DNA from: Nocardioides daedukensis
GTDB lineage: Bacteria; Actinomycetota; Actinomycetes; Propionibacteriales; Nocardioidaceae
Direction: 5' to 3'
DNA length: 64,000 nt
Assembly (NCBI RefSeq): GCF_013408415.1
Contig: NZ_JACCAA010000001.1
Location: 620,001-684,000, forward strand
A model generated the notes under the pieces. It did not search any database and was not told the DNA's origin. It saw nothing but the letters and a program-made list of their open reading frames with translations. This document shows positions 51,073 through 60,078 of this stretch, piece after piece (position 1 is the stretch's first letter; every line of letters begins with the position of its first letter). Position numbers and translations under genes: made by a program.

Positions 51073-51108
51073 AACACAAGTGTGACGTTAATGCCGCACC
51101 CGGTTCAA
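51069..51108 (-). promoter_or_regulatory. suf operon promoter with a SufR-type operator overlapping the start codon
   Basis: On the minus strand TTGAAC (51108-51103) and CACACT (51084-51079) form a promoter with an 18-base spacer, ending 6 bases before the GTG at 51072, so the mRNA is probably leaderless. ACACT-N5-TGTGG at 51083-51069 matches the recalled mycobacterial SufR box ACACT-N5-TGTGA at 9 of 10 positions. It lies across the -10 and the start codon. Confidence 0.65.
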
Positions 51109-51127
51109 GCAAGGGTGACCTAACCGA

Positions 51128-51952
51128 TCAATCCTGGGTGCGCTTGCGGAAGGTCCGGATCGCCAGCGGGGCCACCACGACCGTGAGCCCGACGGTCCAG
51201 ATGAGGGTGGTCAGCACCGGGTGCTGCAAGGGCAGCGAGGCGTCGTCCGCCACCGGGCCGGCGTTGCCCCACAGCTCCCGCACTGCCTGGACCAGGGCCG
51301 AGATCGGGTTCCACTCGGCGATCGTGCGCAGCCAACTGGGCATGTTCTCGGTGGGCGCGAACGTGTTGGCCAGGAAGGTGATCGGGAACATCGTGGTGAA
51401 CATGACCCCGTTGACCGCCTCCACCGAGCGCATCTTCGAGCCCACCCAGATGCCGATCCAGATCATCGCGAAGCCCCAGAGCAGGAGCAGCAGGTAGGCC
51501 AGCACGGCCTCGGCGAGGCTGCCCCGGATCCGCCAGCCGATGACCAGCCCGGTCAGCGACATCACGACGATCCCGATGCTCGAGTGCATCAGGCTCGAGA
51601 TGCTGCGGCCGACCAGCACCGCAGCCGGGTTGATCGGCAGGGACCGCATCCGGTCCACGATGCCCTTCTCGATGTCGGCGGTGAGTCCGACAGCGACGAT
51701 GAAGGAGGCGAAGGCGACGGTCTGGCCCATGATCCCGGCCAACAGCCACTCGCGGTAGCCGGCCGGGGCGTTGGTGGCGATGGACCCGCCGAAGACGAAG
51801 GCGAACAGCATCACGAACATCACCGGCTGGATGGTGACGTCCATCAGCATCTCGGGCATGCGCTTGATGTGGATCAGGTTGCGTCGCACGATCACCAGGG
51901 ACTGTCGCAGCAGTCCGGTGTCGCGGATCTCGGGGCGTTCCAGGGCGGTCAT
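51128..51952 (-). CDS. ABC-2 type permease (DrrB-like)
   Basis: A 274-residue membrane subunit with six helices and the family segments IQPVMFVMLFAFVFGG, GIVDRMRSLPINPAAVLVGR and NTFAPTENMPSWLRTIAEWN. DrrB-like permeases export drugs, antibiotics or lipids with a DrrA-like ATPase, here the upstream gene, which it overlaps by 4 bases. The gene ends 55 bases from the sufR start. The cargo is unknown. Confidence 0.93.
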   Translation of the reverse strand: MTALERPEIRDTGLLRQSLVIVRRNLIHIKRMPEMLMDVTIQPVMFVMLFAFVFGGSIATNAPAGYREWLLAGIMGQTVAFASFIVAVGLTADIEKGIVDRMRSLPINPAAVLVGRSISSLMHSSIGIVVMSLTGLVIGWRIRGSLAEAVLAYLLLLLWGFAMIWIGIWVGSKMRSVEAVNGVMFTTMFPITFLANTFAPTENMPSWLRTIAEWNPISALVQAVRELWGNAGPVADDASLPLQHPVLTTLIWTVGLTVVVAPLAIRTFRKRTQD

Positions 51953-52926
51953 CCGATGAGCTCCTCATCAGGGGTGTCGGTCGGGTCCTCGGCGCGGTGA
52001 CCGGTCAGGTGCAGGAAGACGTCGTCGAGACTTGGGCGCTTGAGGCCCAGGTCGTCGAGCTCGATCGCGCTGTCGGCGAAGACCGAGGCGATCCGGGTCA
52101 TGTCGGCCAGGCCCTCGGCCGCCGCGGTCAGCTGGCGGGCCGGCTCCTCGACATGCACCTCGGCGACCTGGGTGCGCAGCAGACGCTCCGCCTCGGGCAG
52201 GTCGGCGGCGTGGGAGACGGTGACCACGACCGCGGCGGCTCCGGAGCGATCCTTGAGCTGCAGCGGCGTGCCCTGGGCGATCACCTTGCCCTTGTCGATC
52301 ACCACGATGTCGTCGGCCAGCTGGTCGGCCTCCTCGAGGTACTGCGTGGTCAGCAGCAGCGTGGTCCCGTCCCGGACCAGCTCACGCAGGACGTCCCACA
52401 GCTCCACCCGCGAGCGCGGGTCGAGCCCGGTGGTCGGCTCGTCGAGGAACAGCACCGGCGGCGTGGCGATCAGGCTGACCGCCAGGTCGAGTCGACGTCG
52501 CATGCCACCGGAGTAGGTCTTCACGATCCGGTTGCCGGCGTCGGTCAACGAGAACCGCTCCAGCAGGTCGCCCCCGGCCTTGCGCAGATAGCTCGAGGAG
52601 AGCCCGTAGAGGCCACCGATCAGGCGGATGTTCTCCCGGCCGGTCAGCAGCTCGTCCACGGTCGCGGCCTGGCCGGTCAGGCCCATGCTCCGGCGCACCG
52701 CACGTGGGTCGGTGAGGATGTCGTGGCCGGCCACCCGGGCGGTGCCGCTGGTGGGTGTGGTGAGTGTGGTCATCATCCGCACGGTGGTGGTCTTGCCGGC
52801 GCCGTTGGGCCCGAGCATGCCCAGCACGGTGCCTTCGGGGACGGAGAAGCTGACGCCGTCGACGGCGACGGTCTCTCCGAAGTGCTTGACGAGGCCGTCT
52901 GCCTCGATCGCGGGTGGTGTGGTCAT
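51949..52926 (-). CDS. ABC transporter ATP-binding protein (DrrA-like)
   Basis: A 325-residue ATPase. Walker A is GPNGAGKTT, the YSGGMRRRLDLAVSLI segment is the signature and VLFLDEPTTGLDPRSR is Walker B. A C-terminal domain of the DrrA type (about 230-325, ending FLHLTGHRAED) follows. The start ATG at 52926 follows GGAG at good spacing. It forms an exporter with the DrrB-like permease. It is divergent from a second ABC exporter at 53066. Confidence 0.94.
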   Translation of the reverse strand: MTTPPAIEADGLVKHFGETVAVDGVSFSVPEGTVLGMLGPNGAGKTTTVRMMTTLTTPTSGTARVAGHDILTDPRAVRRSMGLTGQAATVDELLTGRENIRLIGGLYGLSSSYLRKAGGDLLERFSLTDAGNRIVKTYSGGMRRRLDLAVSLIATPPVLFLDEPTTGLDPRSRVELWDVLRELVRDGTTLLLTTQYLEEADQLADDIVVIDKGKVIAQGTPLQLKDRSGAAAVVVTVSHAADLPEAERLLRTQVAEVHVEEPARQLTAAAEGLADMTRIASVFADSAIELDDLGLKRPSLDDVFLHLTGHRAEDPTDTPDEELIG

Positions 52927-53053
52927 CGGCGCTCCAGTGGAGGGGTTTCGTGGGAGGGGAATGGGTGGTCGAGGGTGTGGACTCCGACGAGCGCCGGAAG
53001 TCATCGCTGAACACGCTACGGATCCCCACCGACAGCCGTCACCTGCTTATTCC

Positions 53054-53059
53054 TAGACT
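53054..53059 (+). promoter_or_regulatory. Leaderless -10 element of the ABC exporter-ctaA genes
   Basis: TAGACT ends 6 bases before the GTG at 53066. Confidence 0.5.
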
Positions 53060-53065
53060 GTCCCG

Positions 53066-54001
53066 GTGCCTGCCTCCCCCGCTGTCGAGATCGACGGTCT
53101 CGTCATGCGCTACGGCGAGAAGGTCGCGGTCGACGAGTTGTCGCTGAGGGTCGAGCGCGGCAGCATCACCTCGGTCCTCGGTCCGAACGGGGCCGGCAAG
53201 ACCACCACGCTGGAGACCTGTGAGGGATTCCGCCGCCCGCAGGGCGGGCGGGTCCGCGTGCTGGGCCTCGATCCGGTCCGGTCACGCAGTGAGCTGCTCC
53301 CCCGCATCGGCGTGATGTTGCAGTCTGGCGGCGCCTGGTCCGGCGTACGGGCCGTGGAGATGCTCACTCACATCGCCGCGCTGCACGCCAACCCGTTGCC
53401 GGTCGGCCTGCTGGTCGAACGACTCGGCCTCGGTGACTGCGGCCGTACGCCGTATCGCCGGCTCTCCGGTGGGCAGCAGCAGCGGCTCGGCCTGGCGATG
53501 GCCGTGGTCGGCCGTCCCGAGCTCGTCTTCGTCGACGAGCCCACGGCCGGCATGGACCCTGCGGCACGGCGTACCACCTGGGAGCTGCTCAAGGAGCTGC
53601 GCGAGGCCGGCGTGACCATCGTGCTGACCACCCACCACATGGACGAGGCGGAGCGACTCTCCGACCTGGTCCACGTGATCGACCGCGGCCGACTGGTCGC
53701 CAGCGGTACGCCGTTCGAGCTGACCCGGGCCCGCGAGCAGACCACCATCCGACTGGTCGTCACCGATCCGTTCCCCGAGTCCGCCCCCGACTTGTTGAAG
53801 AAGGCGCTCGGCGAGGACACCGAGGTGACCGCGATCAACGCCCAGAGTCTGATGATCACCGGCCCGGCCGACTCGACCACGCTGGGCATCGTGGCCCGAT
53901 GGTGCGAGGACCAAGGCGTTCTGCCCGAGTCGATGACACTGGGCCAACGGACCCTCGAGGACGTCTTCCTGCAGGTCACCGGACGGGAGTTCAAGCCGTG
54001 A
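53066..54001 (+). CDS. ABC transporter ATP-binding protein (ctaA-linked)
   Basis: A 311-residue ATPase. Walker A is GPNGAGKTT, the signature LSGGQQQRLGLAMAVV and Walker B LVFVDEPTAGMDPAAR. The C-terminal domain ends TLEDVFLQVTGREF, as in ABC-2 drug/lipid exporters. The same pair stands next to ctaA in mycobacteria (Rv1458c-Rv1457c), so the link is old. It overlaps the permease gene by 4 bases (GTGA). The cargo is unknown. Confidence 0.94.
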   Translation: MPASPAVEIDGLVMRYGEKVAVDELSLRVERGSITSVLGPNGAGKTTTLETCEGFRRPQGGRVRVLGLDPVRSRSELLPRIGVMLQSGGAWSGVRAVEMLTHIAALHANPLPVGLLVERLGLGDCGRTPYRRLSGGQQQRLGLAMAVVGRPELVFVDEPTAGMDPAARRTTWELLKELREAGVTIVLTTHHMDEAERLSDLVHVIDRGRLVASGTPFELTRAREQTTIRLVVTDPFPESAPDLLKKALGEDTEVTAINAQSLMITGPADSTTLGIVARWCEDQGVLPESMTLGQRTLEDVFLQVTGREFKP

Positions 54002-54780
54002 GCACCGAGCAGGACCTCTTCACGCCCCACCCGGGATCCGCGCCCCTGGCCAGCCAGGTGCGGGCCCAGGCGTGGATGGAGACCAAGCTGATCCTGCGCA
54101 ACGGCGAGCAGCTGTTGCTCGCCGTGGTGATCCCGGTCCTCGCCCTCATCGGCGGGGTCCTGGCCGCCGACCGGCTCGGCCTCGACTTCGACGAGACGGC
54201 CGTGAACATGCTCACCCCGGGCGTGCTCGCCCTGGCCGTGATGTCCACCTCGTTCACCTCGCTGGCGATCGCCACCGGGTTCGAACGGCGCTACGGCCTG
54301 TTGAAGCGGCTCGGTGCCTCTCCCCTGCCCCGTTTCGGCCTGCTGATGGGCAAGGTGCTGGCCCTCCTCGGCGTCCAGGTGCTGCAGGCGATCGTGATCT
54401 GCGCGGTGGCGCTCACCTTCGGCTGGAGCCCCGGCGGCGGCGCTGTGGGCTTCCTGCTCGCCCTGGCCGGTGCGCTGCTCGGCACCGTCGCCTTCGCCGG
54501 ACTCGGCCTGGCCCTGGCCGGAGCGATGCGCGCCGAGGCGACCCTGGCCGCTGCCAACCTCGTCTACCTGCTGCTGATGATGGGCGGTGGGATCGTCCTC
54601 CCCCGCTCCACCTACGGCGCGGCCGGCGACGTACTCCAATATCTTCCGTCCGCCGCGCTGGGCGACGTGCTGCGTGACGCACTGATCGACCAGACGGCCA
54701 ATGCAGGAGCGTTCGTGGTGCTGACGATCTGGGCCGTGCTCGCCGCGGTCGTCGCCAGCAGGACCTTCAAGTGGGAATGA
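53998..54780 (+). CDS. ABC-2 type permease (ctaA-linked)
   Basis: A 260-residue membrane protein with about six helices (LLLAVVIPVLALIGGVLAA, LAVMSTSFTSLAIATGFERR, LLMMGGGIVLPRSTYG). It completes the exporter with the upstream ATPase. The GTG at 53998 overlaps the ATPase stop. Its last codons (FKWE-stop) are repeated as a 13-base copy at the start of ctaA. Confidence 0.92.
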   Translation: MSTEQDLFTPHPGSAPLASQVRAQAWMETKLILRNGEQLLLAVVIPVLALIGGVLAADRLGLDFDETAVNMLTPGVLALAVMSTSFTSLAIATGFERRYGLLKRLGASPLPRFGLLMGKVLALLGVQVLQAIVICAVALTFGWSPGGGAVGFLLALAGALLGTVAFAGLGLALAGAMRAEATLAAANLVYLLLMMGGGIVLPRSTYGAAGDVLQYLPSAALGDVLRDALIDQTANAGAFVVLTIWAVLAAVVASRTFKWE

Positions 54781-54797
54781 GCAGCAAGTGGGAATGA
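54768..54797 (+). repeat. 13-bp direct repeat at the permease-ctaA junction
   Basis: CAAGTGGGAATGA occurs at 54768-54780 and again, exactly, at 54785-54797. The first copy holds the permease stop codon and the second the ctaA start codon, so the two ends look made by a small duplication. Confidence 0.8.
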
Positions 54798-55720
54798 CCT
54801 CGCGCATCGCACCGCCGGCACTGGCCAGGTTCCTGTGGCCGTTGGCCGTGGCCAACATCCTGGCCAACATCGGCATCGTGGTGACCGGCGCAGCGGTCCG
54901 GCTGACCGCGTCCGGACTGGGCTGCCCGACCTGGCCCAAGTGCACCGAGGCGTCCTACCGCGCCCACGGGGAACTGGGCCTGCACGGCGTCATCGAATTC
55001 GGCAACCGACTGCTGACCTTCGTGCTGGCCGCCGTGGCGATCCTGTGCTTCCTGGCCGCGGTCGCCGCCAAGGACCGGATCGCCATCCGGCTGTCGTTCC
55101 TGATCGGGCTCTACATCCCCGCGCAGGCCGTGATCGGTGGGATCACCGTGCTCACCGACCTCAACCCGTGGGTCGTTGCCCTGCACTTCCTGTCGTCGAT
55201 GGTGATCATCATGATCTGCTTGGCGCTGCTGGACCACCTGCGCAGCCCGACCCGGCCGGCCGCGCGAGCAGGCCAGCGGGCCACCGCGTGGGCGATCTTC
55301 GCCGTGGGCTGGGTCGTGCTCTACCTCGGGACCGTCGTCACCGGGGCCGGCCCGCACGCCGGTGACCTGGACGCGAAGCGCAACGGGCTCGACCCGCAGA
55401 CGACGTCACTGCTGCACGCTGGCTCGGTGACACTGCTGATCGTGCTCACCGTCGTCCTGCTGGTGCTGGCCGTCAGGGCCGGCGACCGGTGGCTGAGCGT
55501 GGTCACCGGCAGCCTGCTGGCCCTCGAGCTGCTCCAGGGCACGATCGGCTGGGTGCAATATGCGCTCGACCTGCCGGTCCTGCTGGTCGCCCTGCACATG
55601 CTGGGCGCCAGCCTCATCTCCGCGGGCCTGGCCCGGGTCCTGCTGGCCACGCGGGCGCACACGTCGGAGGCGACCAGGACCGGTCGACTGCTGGCCTGGG
55701 CAGCCGGGCACCGCCCCTAG
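54794..55720 (+). CDS. ctaA: Haem A synthase
   Basis: A 308-residue membrane enzyme that oxidises haem O to haem A for cytochrome aa3 oxidase. Eight helices in two related halves are visible. The haem-binding His residues are in LHGVIEFGNRLL, ALHFLSSMV, LLHAGSVTLL and ALHMLGAS. GLGCPTWPKC has the typical external Cys pair. The ATG at 54794 is chosen; a GTG at 54788 lies in frame. It is co-directional with the ABC exporter (13 bases after its stop) and converges on ctaB. Confidence 0.95.
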   Translation: MTSRIAPPALARFLWPLAVANILANIGIVVTGAAVRLTASGLGCPTWPKCTEASYRAHGELGLHGVIEFGNRLLTFVLAAVAILCFLAAVAAKDRIAIRLSFLIGLYIPAQAVIGGITVLTDLNPWVVALHFLSSMVIIMICLALLDHLRSPTRPAARAGQRATAWAIFAVGWVVLYLGTVVTGAGPHAGDLDAKRNGLDPQTTSLLHAGSVTLLIVLTVVLLVLAVRAGDRWLSVVTGSLLALELLQGTIGWVQYALDLPVLLVALHMLGASLISAGLARVLLATRAHTSEATRTGRLLAWAAGHRP

Positions 55721-55740
55721 CCCGACGACATCAGCGTGGG

Positions 55741-56706
55741 TCAGCCGCCGAGGTGGATCAGCGGGTCGATCGCCACGGCCACGAAGAGCAGGCTGAGGTA
55801 GAGGTTCGAGTTGTGGAAGAGCCGCATCGGCTTGATCTCCGCAAGGACGTCGCTGCCCTTGGCCCGGCGCCACATCTTGTGGGCCTCGACCAGGAAGACC
55901 GCGCCCAGGACGACCGCACAGGCCGGGTAGAAGTAGCCCGTGTCCGCCACCGGCCACAACAGCAGCGAGGTCGCCACCATCACCCACGAGTAGATGACGA
56001 TCTGACGGCCGACCTCTGCAGCAGGCTTCACCACGGGCAGCATCGGGACGTCGACGTTCGCGTAGTCCTCGCGATAGCGCAGCGCGAGCGCCCAGGTGTG
56101 CGGCGGGGTCCAGAAGAAGACGACCAGGAACAGGATGACCGGGGTCCAGGCCAGCTCGTTGGTGACCGCCGTCCAGCCGATCAGCGCCGGGAAGCAACCG
56201 GCCAGCCCACCCCAGACGATGTTCTGGGTGGTGCGTCGCTTGAGCAGCATCGTGTAGACGAAGACGTAGAACGCGTTGGCGCCCAGGGACAGGCCCGCGG
56301 AGAGCCAGTTCACGAAGAAACCAAGGACCAGCGTCGAGGCCACGGCGAGAACTGTGGCGAAGACCAGCGCCGAGGTGGCCGAGACGATGTGGCGCGGCAG
56401 CGCGCGACGACGGGTGCGTCGCATCTGCTCGTCGATGTCGCGGTCATAGACGCAGTTGTAGGTGGAGGCCGAGCCGGCGGACAGCGTGCCGCCCACGACG
56501 GTGGCGAGGACCAGCCAGAGGTCGGGCACTCCGCGCTCGGCGAAGAACATCACCGGCACCGTGGTCAGCAACAGCAGCTCGATGACCCGAGGCTTGGTCA
56601 GCCCGACGTACGCACCGATCACATCGGAGATCGAGGCGCGTTCGGGGTCGGCAGGAGCCGCACCCTCCTGCTGCCGCGCAGAAGCTGACTGGCCGACGTA
56701 CGTCAC
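55741..56706 (-). CDS. ctaB: Protohaem IX farnesyltransferase (haem O synthase)
   Basis: A 321-residue membrane prenyltransferase that adds a farnesyl group to haem B. The Asp-rich motifs are [15 protein letters not shown] and YREDYANVD. Eight to nine helices are present, plus [19 protein letters not shown] typical of the family. The GTG at 56706 follows GAGG by 5 bases. It makes the substrate of CtaA, on the opposite strand 20 bases away, and is divergent from tkt. Confidence 0.96.
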   Translation of the reverse strand: MTYVGQSASARQQEGAAPADPERASISDVIGAYVGLTKPRVIELLLLTTVPVMFFAERGVPDLWLVLATVVGGTLSAGSASTYNCVYDRDIDEQMRRTRRRALPRHIVSATSALVFATVLAVASTLVLGFFVNWLSAGLSLGANAFYVFVYTMLLKRRTTQNIVWGGLAGCFPALIGWTAVTNELAWTPVILFLVVFFWTPPHTWALALRYREDYANVDVPMLPVVKPAAEVGRQIVIYSWVMVATSLLLWPVADTGYFYPACAVVLGAVFLVEAHKMWRRAKGSDVLAEIKPMRLFHNSNLYLSLLFVAVAIDPLIHLGG

Positions 56707-56771
56707 GAAAACCTCGGATGGAGAAGACTGGAGTTGCTGGAGCCGGGGTCGAGTCTATCCCTCGGGATGAG

Positions 56772-56777
56772 TAGGCT
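56772..56777 (+). promoter_or_regulatory. -10 element of the tkt-tal-pgi-pgl operon
   Basis: TAGGCT lies 5 bases before a TTG at 56783 and 38 bases before the TTG at 56816. The transcript thus has either a 30-base leader with GAGAGG or almost none. Confidence 0.45.
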
Positions 56778-56815
56778 CGGAGTTGCCGTCACATCTGTCA
56801 CGAGAGGATCCTCAC

Positions 56816-58921
56816 TTGACCACCGAATCCGCCGCCCTGGAGTGGACCGAGCTCGACCGCAAGGCGGTCGACACAGCGCGTGTCCTGGCCATGGACTCGG
56901 TCCAGAAGGTGGGCAACGGGCACCCTGGAACAGCGATGAGCCTGGCCCCCGCGGCCTACCTCCTCTTCCAGAAGGTCATGCGCCACGACCCGAGCGACAC
57001 CTTGTGGCGCGGACGCGACCGCTTCGTCCTGTCCTGCGGTCACTCGAGCATCACGCTCTACACCCAGCTGTTCCTCGGCGGTTTCGGCCTCGAGCTGGAT
57101 GACCTGAAGGCGCTGCGCACGTGGGGCTCGAAGACCCCCGGTCACCCCGAGGTGCACCACACCGCCGGCGTCGAGACCACCACCGGTCCGCTGGGCCAGG
57201 GCATCGCGAACGCCGTCGGGATGGCAATGGCCGCCCGTCGCGAGCGCGGCATGCTCGACCCGGAGACCCCGCAGGCCGACTCCCCGTTCGACCGACACAT
57301 CTATGTGATCGCCTCCGACGGTGACATCGAGGAGGGCGTCGCCAGCGAGGCGTCCTCGATCGCCGGGACCCAGCAGCTCGGCAACCTGACGGTCATCTAT
57401 GACCGCAACCGGATCTCCATCGAGGGCGACACCGACATCGCGCTCTCCGAGGACGTTGCCAAGCGCTACGAGGCCTACGGCTGGCACGTCGAGGTCGTCG
57501 ACTGGACCACGGGCGGCACCGGCTACAGCGAGGACGTCCCGGCCCTGCACGCCGCGATCACCACCGCCCGGAGCATCACTGACAAGCCCAGCATGATCGT
57601 GCTCGACACGATCATCGCCTGGCCGGCCCCGACCGCACAGGGCACCGAGGCCGCCCACGGCAGCGCACTCGGTGACGAGGAGGTCGCCGCCACCAAGGTG
57701 GTCCTGGGCTGGGACCCGGAGAAGACCTTCGAGGTGCCCGAGGACGTCCTGGCGCACACGCGTGGCCTGGTCGACCGGGGCGCCGCGCTGCGCAAGGAGT
57801 GGGACGAGCGTCTCTCCGCCTGGGGCGAGGCGAACCCCGAGGGCAAGGCGCTCCTCGAACGGACCAGCCGTCGCGAGCTGCCCGAGGGCATCGCCGCGGC
57901 GCTCCCTGCGTTCCCGGCAGACGAGAAGGGAGTCGCCACCCGCGCCGCGAGCGGCAAGGTGATCAACGCGATCGCGCCCCTGATGCCCGAGCTGTGGGGC
58001 GGCTCGGCCGACCTGGCCGGCTCCAACAACACCACCATCAAGGACGCTCCGTCCTTCATCCCCGAGAGCCGCTCCTCGCAGGAATGGACCGGGGACCCGC
58101 TCCGCGGCCGCGTGCTGCACTTCGGCATCCGCGAGCACGCGATGGCCTCGATCATGAACGGGATCACGCTCGACGGCCTGACCCGTGTCTTCGGCGGCAC
58201 CTTCCTGCAGTTCGCCGACTACATGCGCCCGGCCGTGCGCCTCGCCGCGCTGATGGGCGTCCCGGCGACCTATGTCTGGACCCACGACTCGATCGGCCTC
58301 GGTGAGGACGGACCCACCCACCAGCCGATCGAGCACCTCGCCGGTCTGCGGGCCATCCCCGGCCTCGACGTGGTCCGCCCGGCCGATGCCAACGAGACCG
58401 CTGCCGCCTGGCTCGCTGTGCTCGAGCGCACCGATCGCCCGGCCGGCCTGTGCCTGACCCGCCAGGGCGTGCCGACCTTCCCCCGGGGCGAGGACGGCTG
58501 GGCCGACACCAGCAACGTCGCCCGCGGCGGCTACGTCCTGATCGACGCCGAGGGTGGCGAGCCGGACGTCGTACTGATCGGCACCGGCTCGGAGGTCCAG
58601 CTCGCCGTGACCGCCCGTGAGCAGCTCGCTGCCAAGGGCATCAAGGCGCGCGTCGTCTCGATGCCGTGCATCGAGTGGTTCAACGAGCAGGACGAGGCCT
58701 ACCGCGCCTCCGTCATCCCGGTCTCCGTGAAGGCCCGCGTCTCCGTCGAGGCGGGCATCGCGCAGGGCTGGCGTGAGCTGGTCGGCGACGCCGGGCGGAT
58801 CATCTCCATCGAGCAGTACGGCGCCTCTGCCAACTACCAGCGCATCTACGACGAGTACGGCGTCACGGCCGAGGCCGTCGCGTCCGCCGCGGAGGAGAGC
58901 ATCAGCGCAGCGCGCGCCTGA
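56816..58921 (+). CDS. tkt: Transketolase
   Basis: A 701-residue thiamine diphosphate enzyme of the non-oxidative pentose phosphate pathway. Motifs: [40 protein letters not shown], the ThDP loop [19 protein letters not shown], and [20 protein letters not shown] in the Pyr domain. The TTG at 56816 gives the usual N-terminus ([18 protein letters not shown]) with GAGAGG upstream; an in-frame TTG at 56783 is possible. It leads the operon with tal. Confidence 0.96.
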   Translation: MTTESAALEWTELDRKAVDTARVLAMDSVQKVGNGHPGTAMSLAPAAYLLFQKVMRHDPSDTLWRGRDRFVLSCGHSSITLYTQLFLGGFGLELDDLKALRTWGSKTPGHPEVHHTAGVETTTGPLGQGIANAVGMAMAARRERGMLDPETPQADSPFDRHIYVIASDGDIEEGVASEASSIAGTQQLGNLTVIYDRNRISIEGDTDIALSEDVAKRYEAYGWHVEVVDWTTGGTGYSEDVPALHAAITTARSITDKPSMIVLDTIIAWPAPTAQGTEAAHGSALGDEEVAATKVVLGWDPEKTFEVPEDVLAHTRGLVDRGAALRKEWDERLSAWGEANPEGKALLERTSRRELPEGIAAALPAFPADEKGVATRAASGKVINAIAPLMPELWGGSADLAGSNNTTIKDAPSFIPESRSSQEWTGDPLRGRVLHFGIREHAMASIMNGITLDGLTRVFGGTFLQFADYMRPAVRLAALMGVPATYVWTHDSIGLGEDGPTHQPIEHLAGLRAIPGLDVVRPADANETAAAWLAVLERTDRPAGLCLTRQGVPTFPRGEDGWADTSNVARGGYVLIDAEGGEPDVVLIGTGSEVQLAVTAREQLAAKGIKARVVSMPCIEWFNEQDEAYRASVIPVSVKARVSVEAGIAQGWRELVGDAGRIISIEQYGASANYQRIYDEYGVTAEAVASAAEESISAARA

Positions 58922-58980
58922 CCGAACGAGCCGGTGTCCGGCCGAGGCAGTCAACGACCCGAATTCCCAGGAGGAACAGA

Positions 58981-60078
58981 ATGTCCGAACGACTCAAGTC
59001 CCTGGCCGCCGCCGGTGTCTCGGTGTGGCTCGACGACCTTTCGCGTGAGCGATTGGAGACCGGAAACCTGGCTGCGCTGATCGAGGACTCCTCGGTCGTG
59101 GGCGTGACTACGAACCCGACCATCTTCGCCGGTGCCATCGGTGCGGGCGATCGCTACAACGACCAGGTCGCCTCCCTCGGCGCCGAGGGCAGGACCGTCG
59201 ACGAGGTGATCACCGCGCTCACCACCGACGACGTACGCGCGGCCTGCGACCTGTTCGCAGACGTGCACGCCGCCACCCCGCAGGACGGACGTGTCTCCAT
59301 CGAGGTCGCGCCGGGCCTGGCCCACGACACCGAGGGCACCGCCGAGCAGGCCGTCGAGCTGTGGGAGAAGGTCGACCGTCCCAATGTGCTGATCAAGATC
59401 CCGGCCACCGAGGCCGGGCTCCCCGCCATCCAGCAGGCGACCGCGAGAGGAATCAGCGTCAACGTGACGCTGATCTTCGGCATCGACCGCTATCGCAAGG
59501 TGATGGACGCCTACCTCGCCGGGCTCGAGGAGGCCGCGGCAGCAGGCATCGACCTCTCCACGATCCACTCCGTGGCGTCGTTCTTCGTCTCCCGCGTCGA
59601 CTCCGAGGTGGACGCCCGGTTGGAGGCGATCGGCAGCGACGAGGCGATGGGGCTGCGCGGCAAGGCCGCACTGGCCAACGCCTGGCGTGCCTGGGCTGCC
59701 TATCAGGAGGTCTTCACCTCCGAGCGCTTCACCGCACTGGCCGGAGCCAACGTGCAGCGTCCGCTGTGGGCGTCGACCGGCGTGAAGAACCCCGACTACC
59801 CCGACACCCTCTATGTCTCCGAGCTCGTCGTGGACGGGGTGGTCAACACCATGCCGCAGAAGACGATGGACGCCTTCGCCGACCACGGCGAGGTCACCGG
59901 TGACACCGTGACCGGGCGCAAGCCCGAGGCCGACGAGGTGTTCGCCGCACTGGAGCGGGTGGGCATCGACTTCGACGACGTCCTCGTGGTCCTCGAGGAC
60001 GAGGGTGTGCAGAAGTTCGTCGCGTCCTGGGATGAACTTGTCGAGACCGTGAAGGGTCAGCTCGGGAGCACGCGATGA
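58981..60078 (+). CDS. tal: Transaldolase
   Basis: A 365-residue transaldolase of the long bacterial type. The Schiff-base Lys139 is in [26 protein letters not shown] and [19 protein letters not shown] are family segments. It connects fructose-6-phosphate with sedoheptulose-7-phosphate. The ATG at 58981 follows AGGAGG with 5 bases between, the strongest ribosome binding site in the operon. It overlaps pgi by 4 bases. Confidence 0.97.
   Translation: MSERLKSLAAAGVSVWLDDLSRERLETGNLAALIEDSSVVGVTTNPTIFAGAIGAGDRYNDQVASLGAEGRTVDEVITALTTDDVRAACDLFADVHAATPQDGRVSIEVAPGLAHDTEGTAEQAVELWEKVDRPNVLIKIPATEAGLPAIQQATARGISVNVTLIFGIDRYRKVMDAYLAGLEEAAAAGIDLSTIHSVASFFVSRVDSEVDARLEAIGSDEAMGLRGKAALANAWRAWAAYQEVFTSERFTALAGANVQRPLWASTGVKNPDYPDTLYVSELVVDGVVNTMPQKTMDAFADHGEVTGDTVTGRKPEADEVFAALERVGIDFDDVLVVLEDEGVQKFVASWDELVETVKGQLGSTR

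Noticed and set aside
56798..58954. Open frame of about 700 codons opposite tkt
   Set aside because: Antisense to transketolase; a composition artefact of third-position GC.
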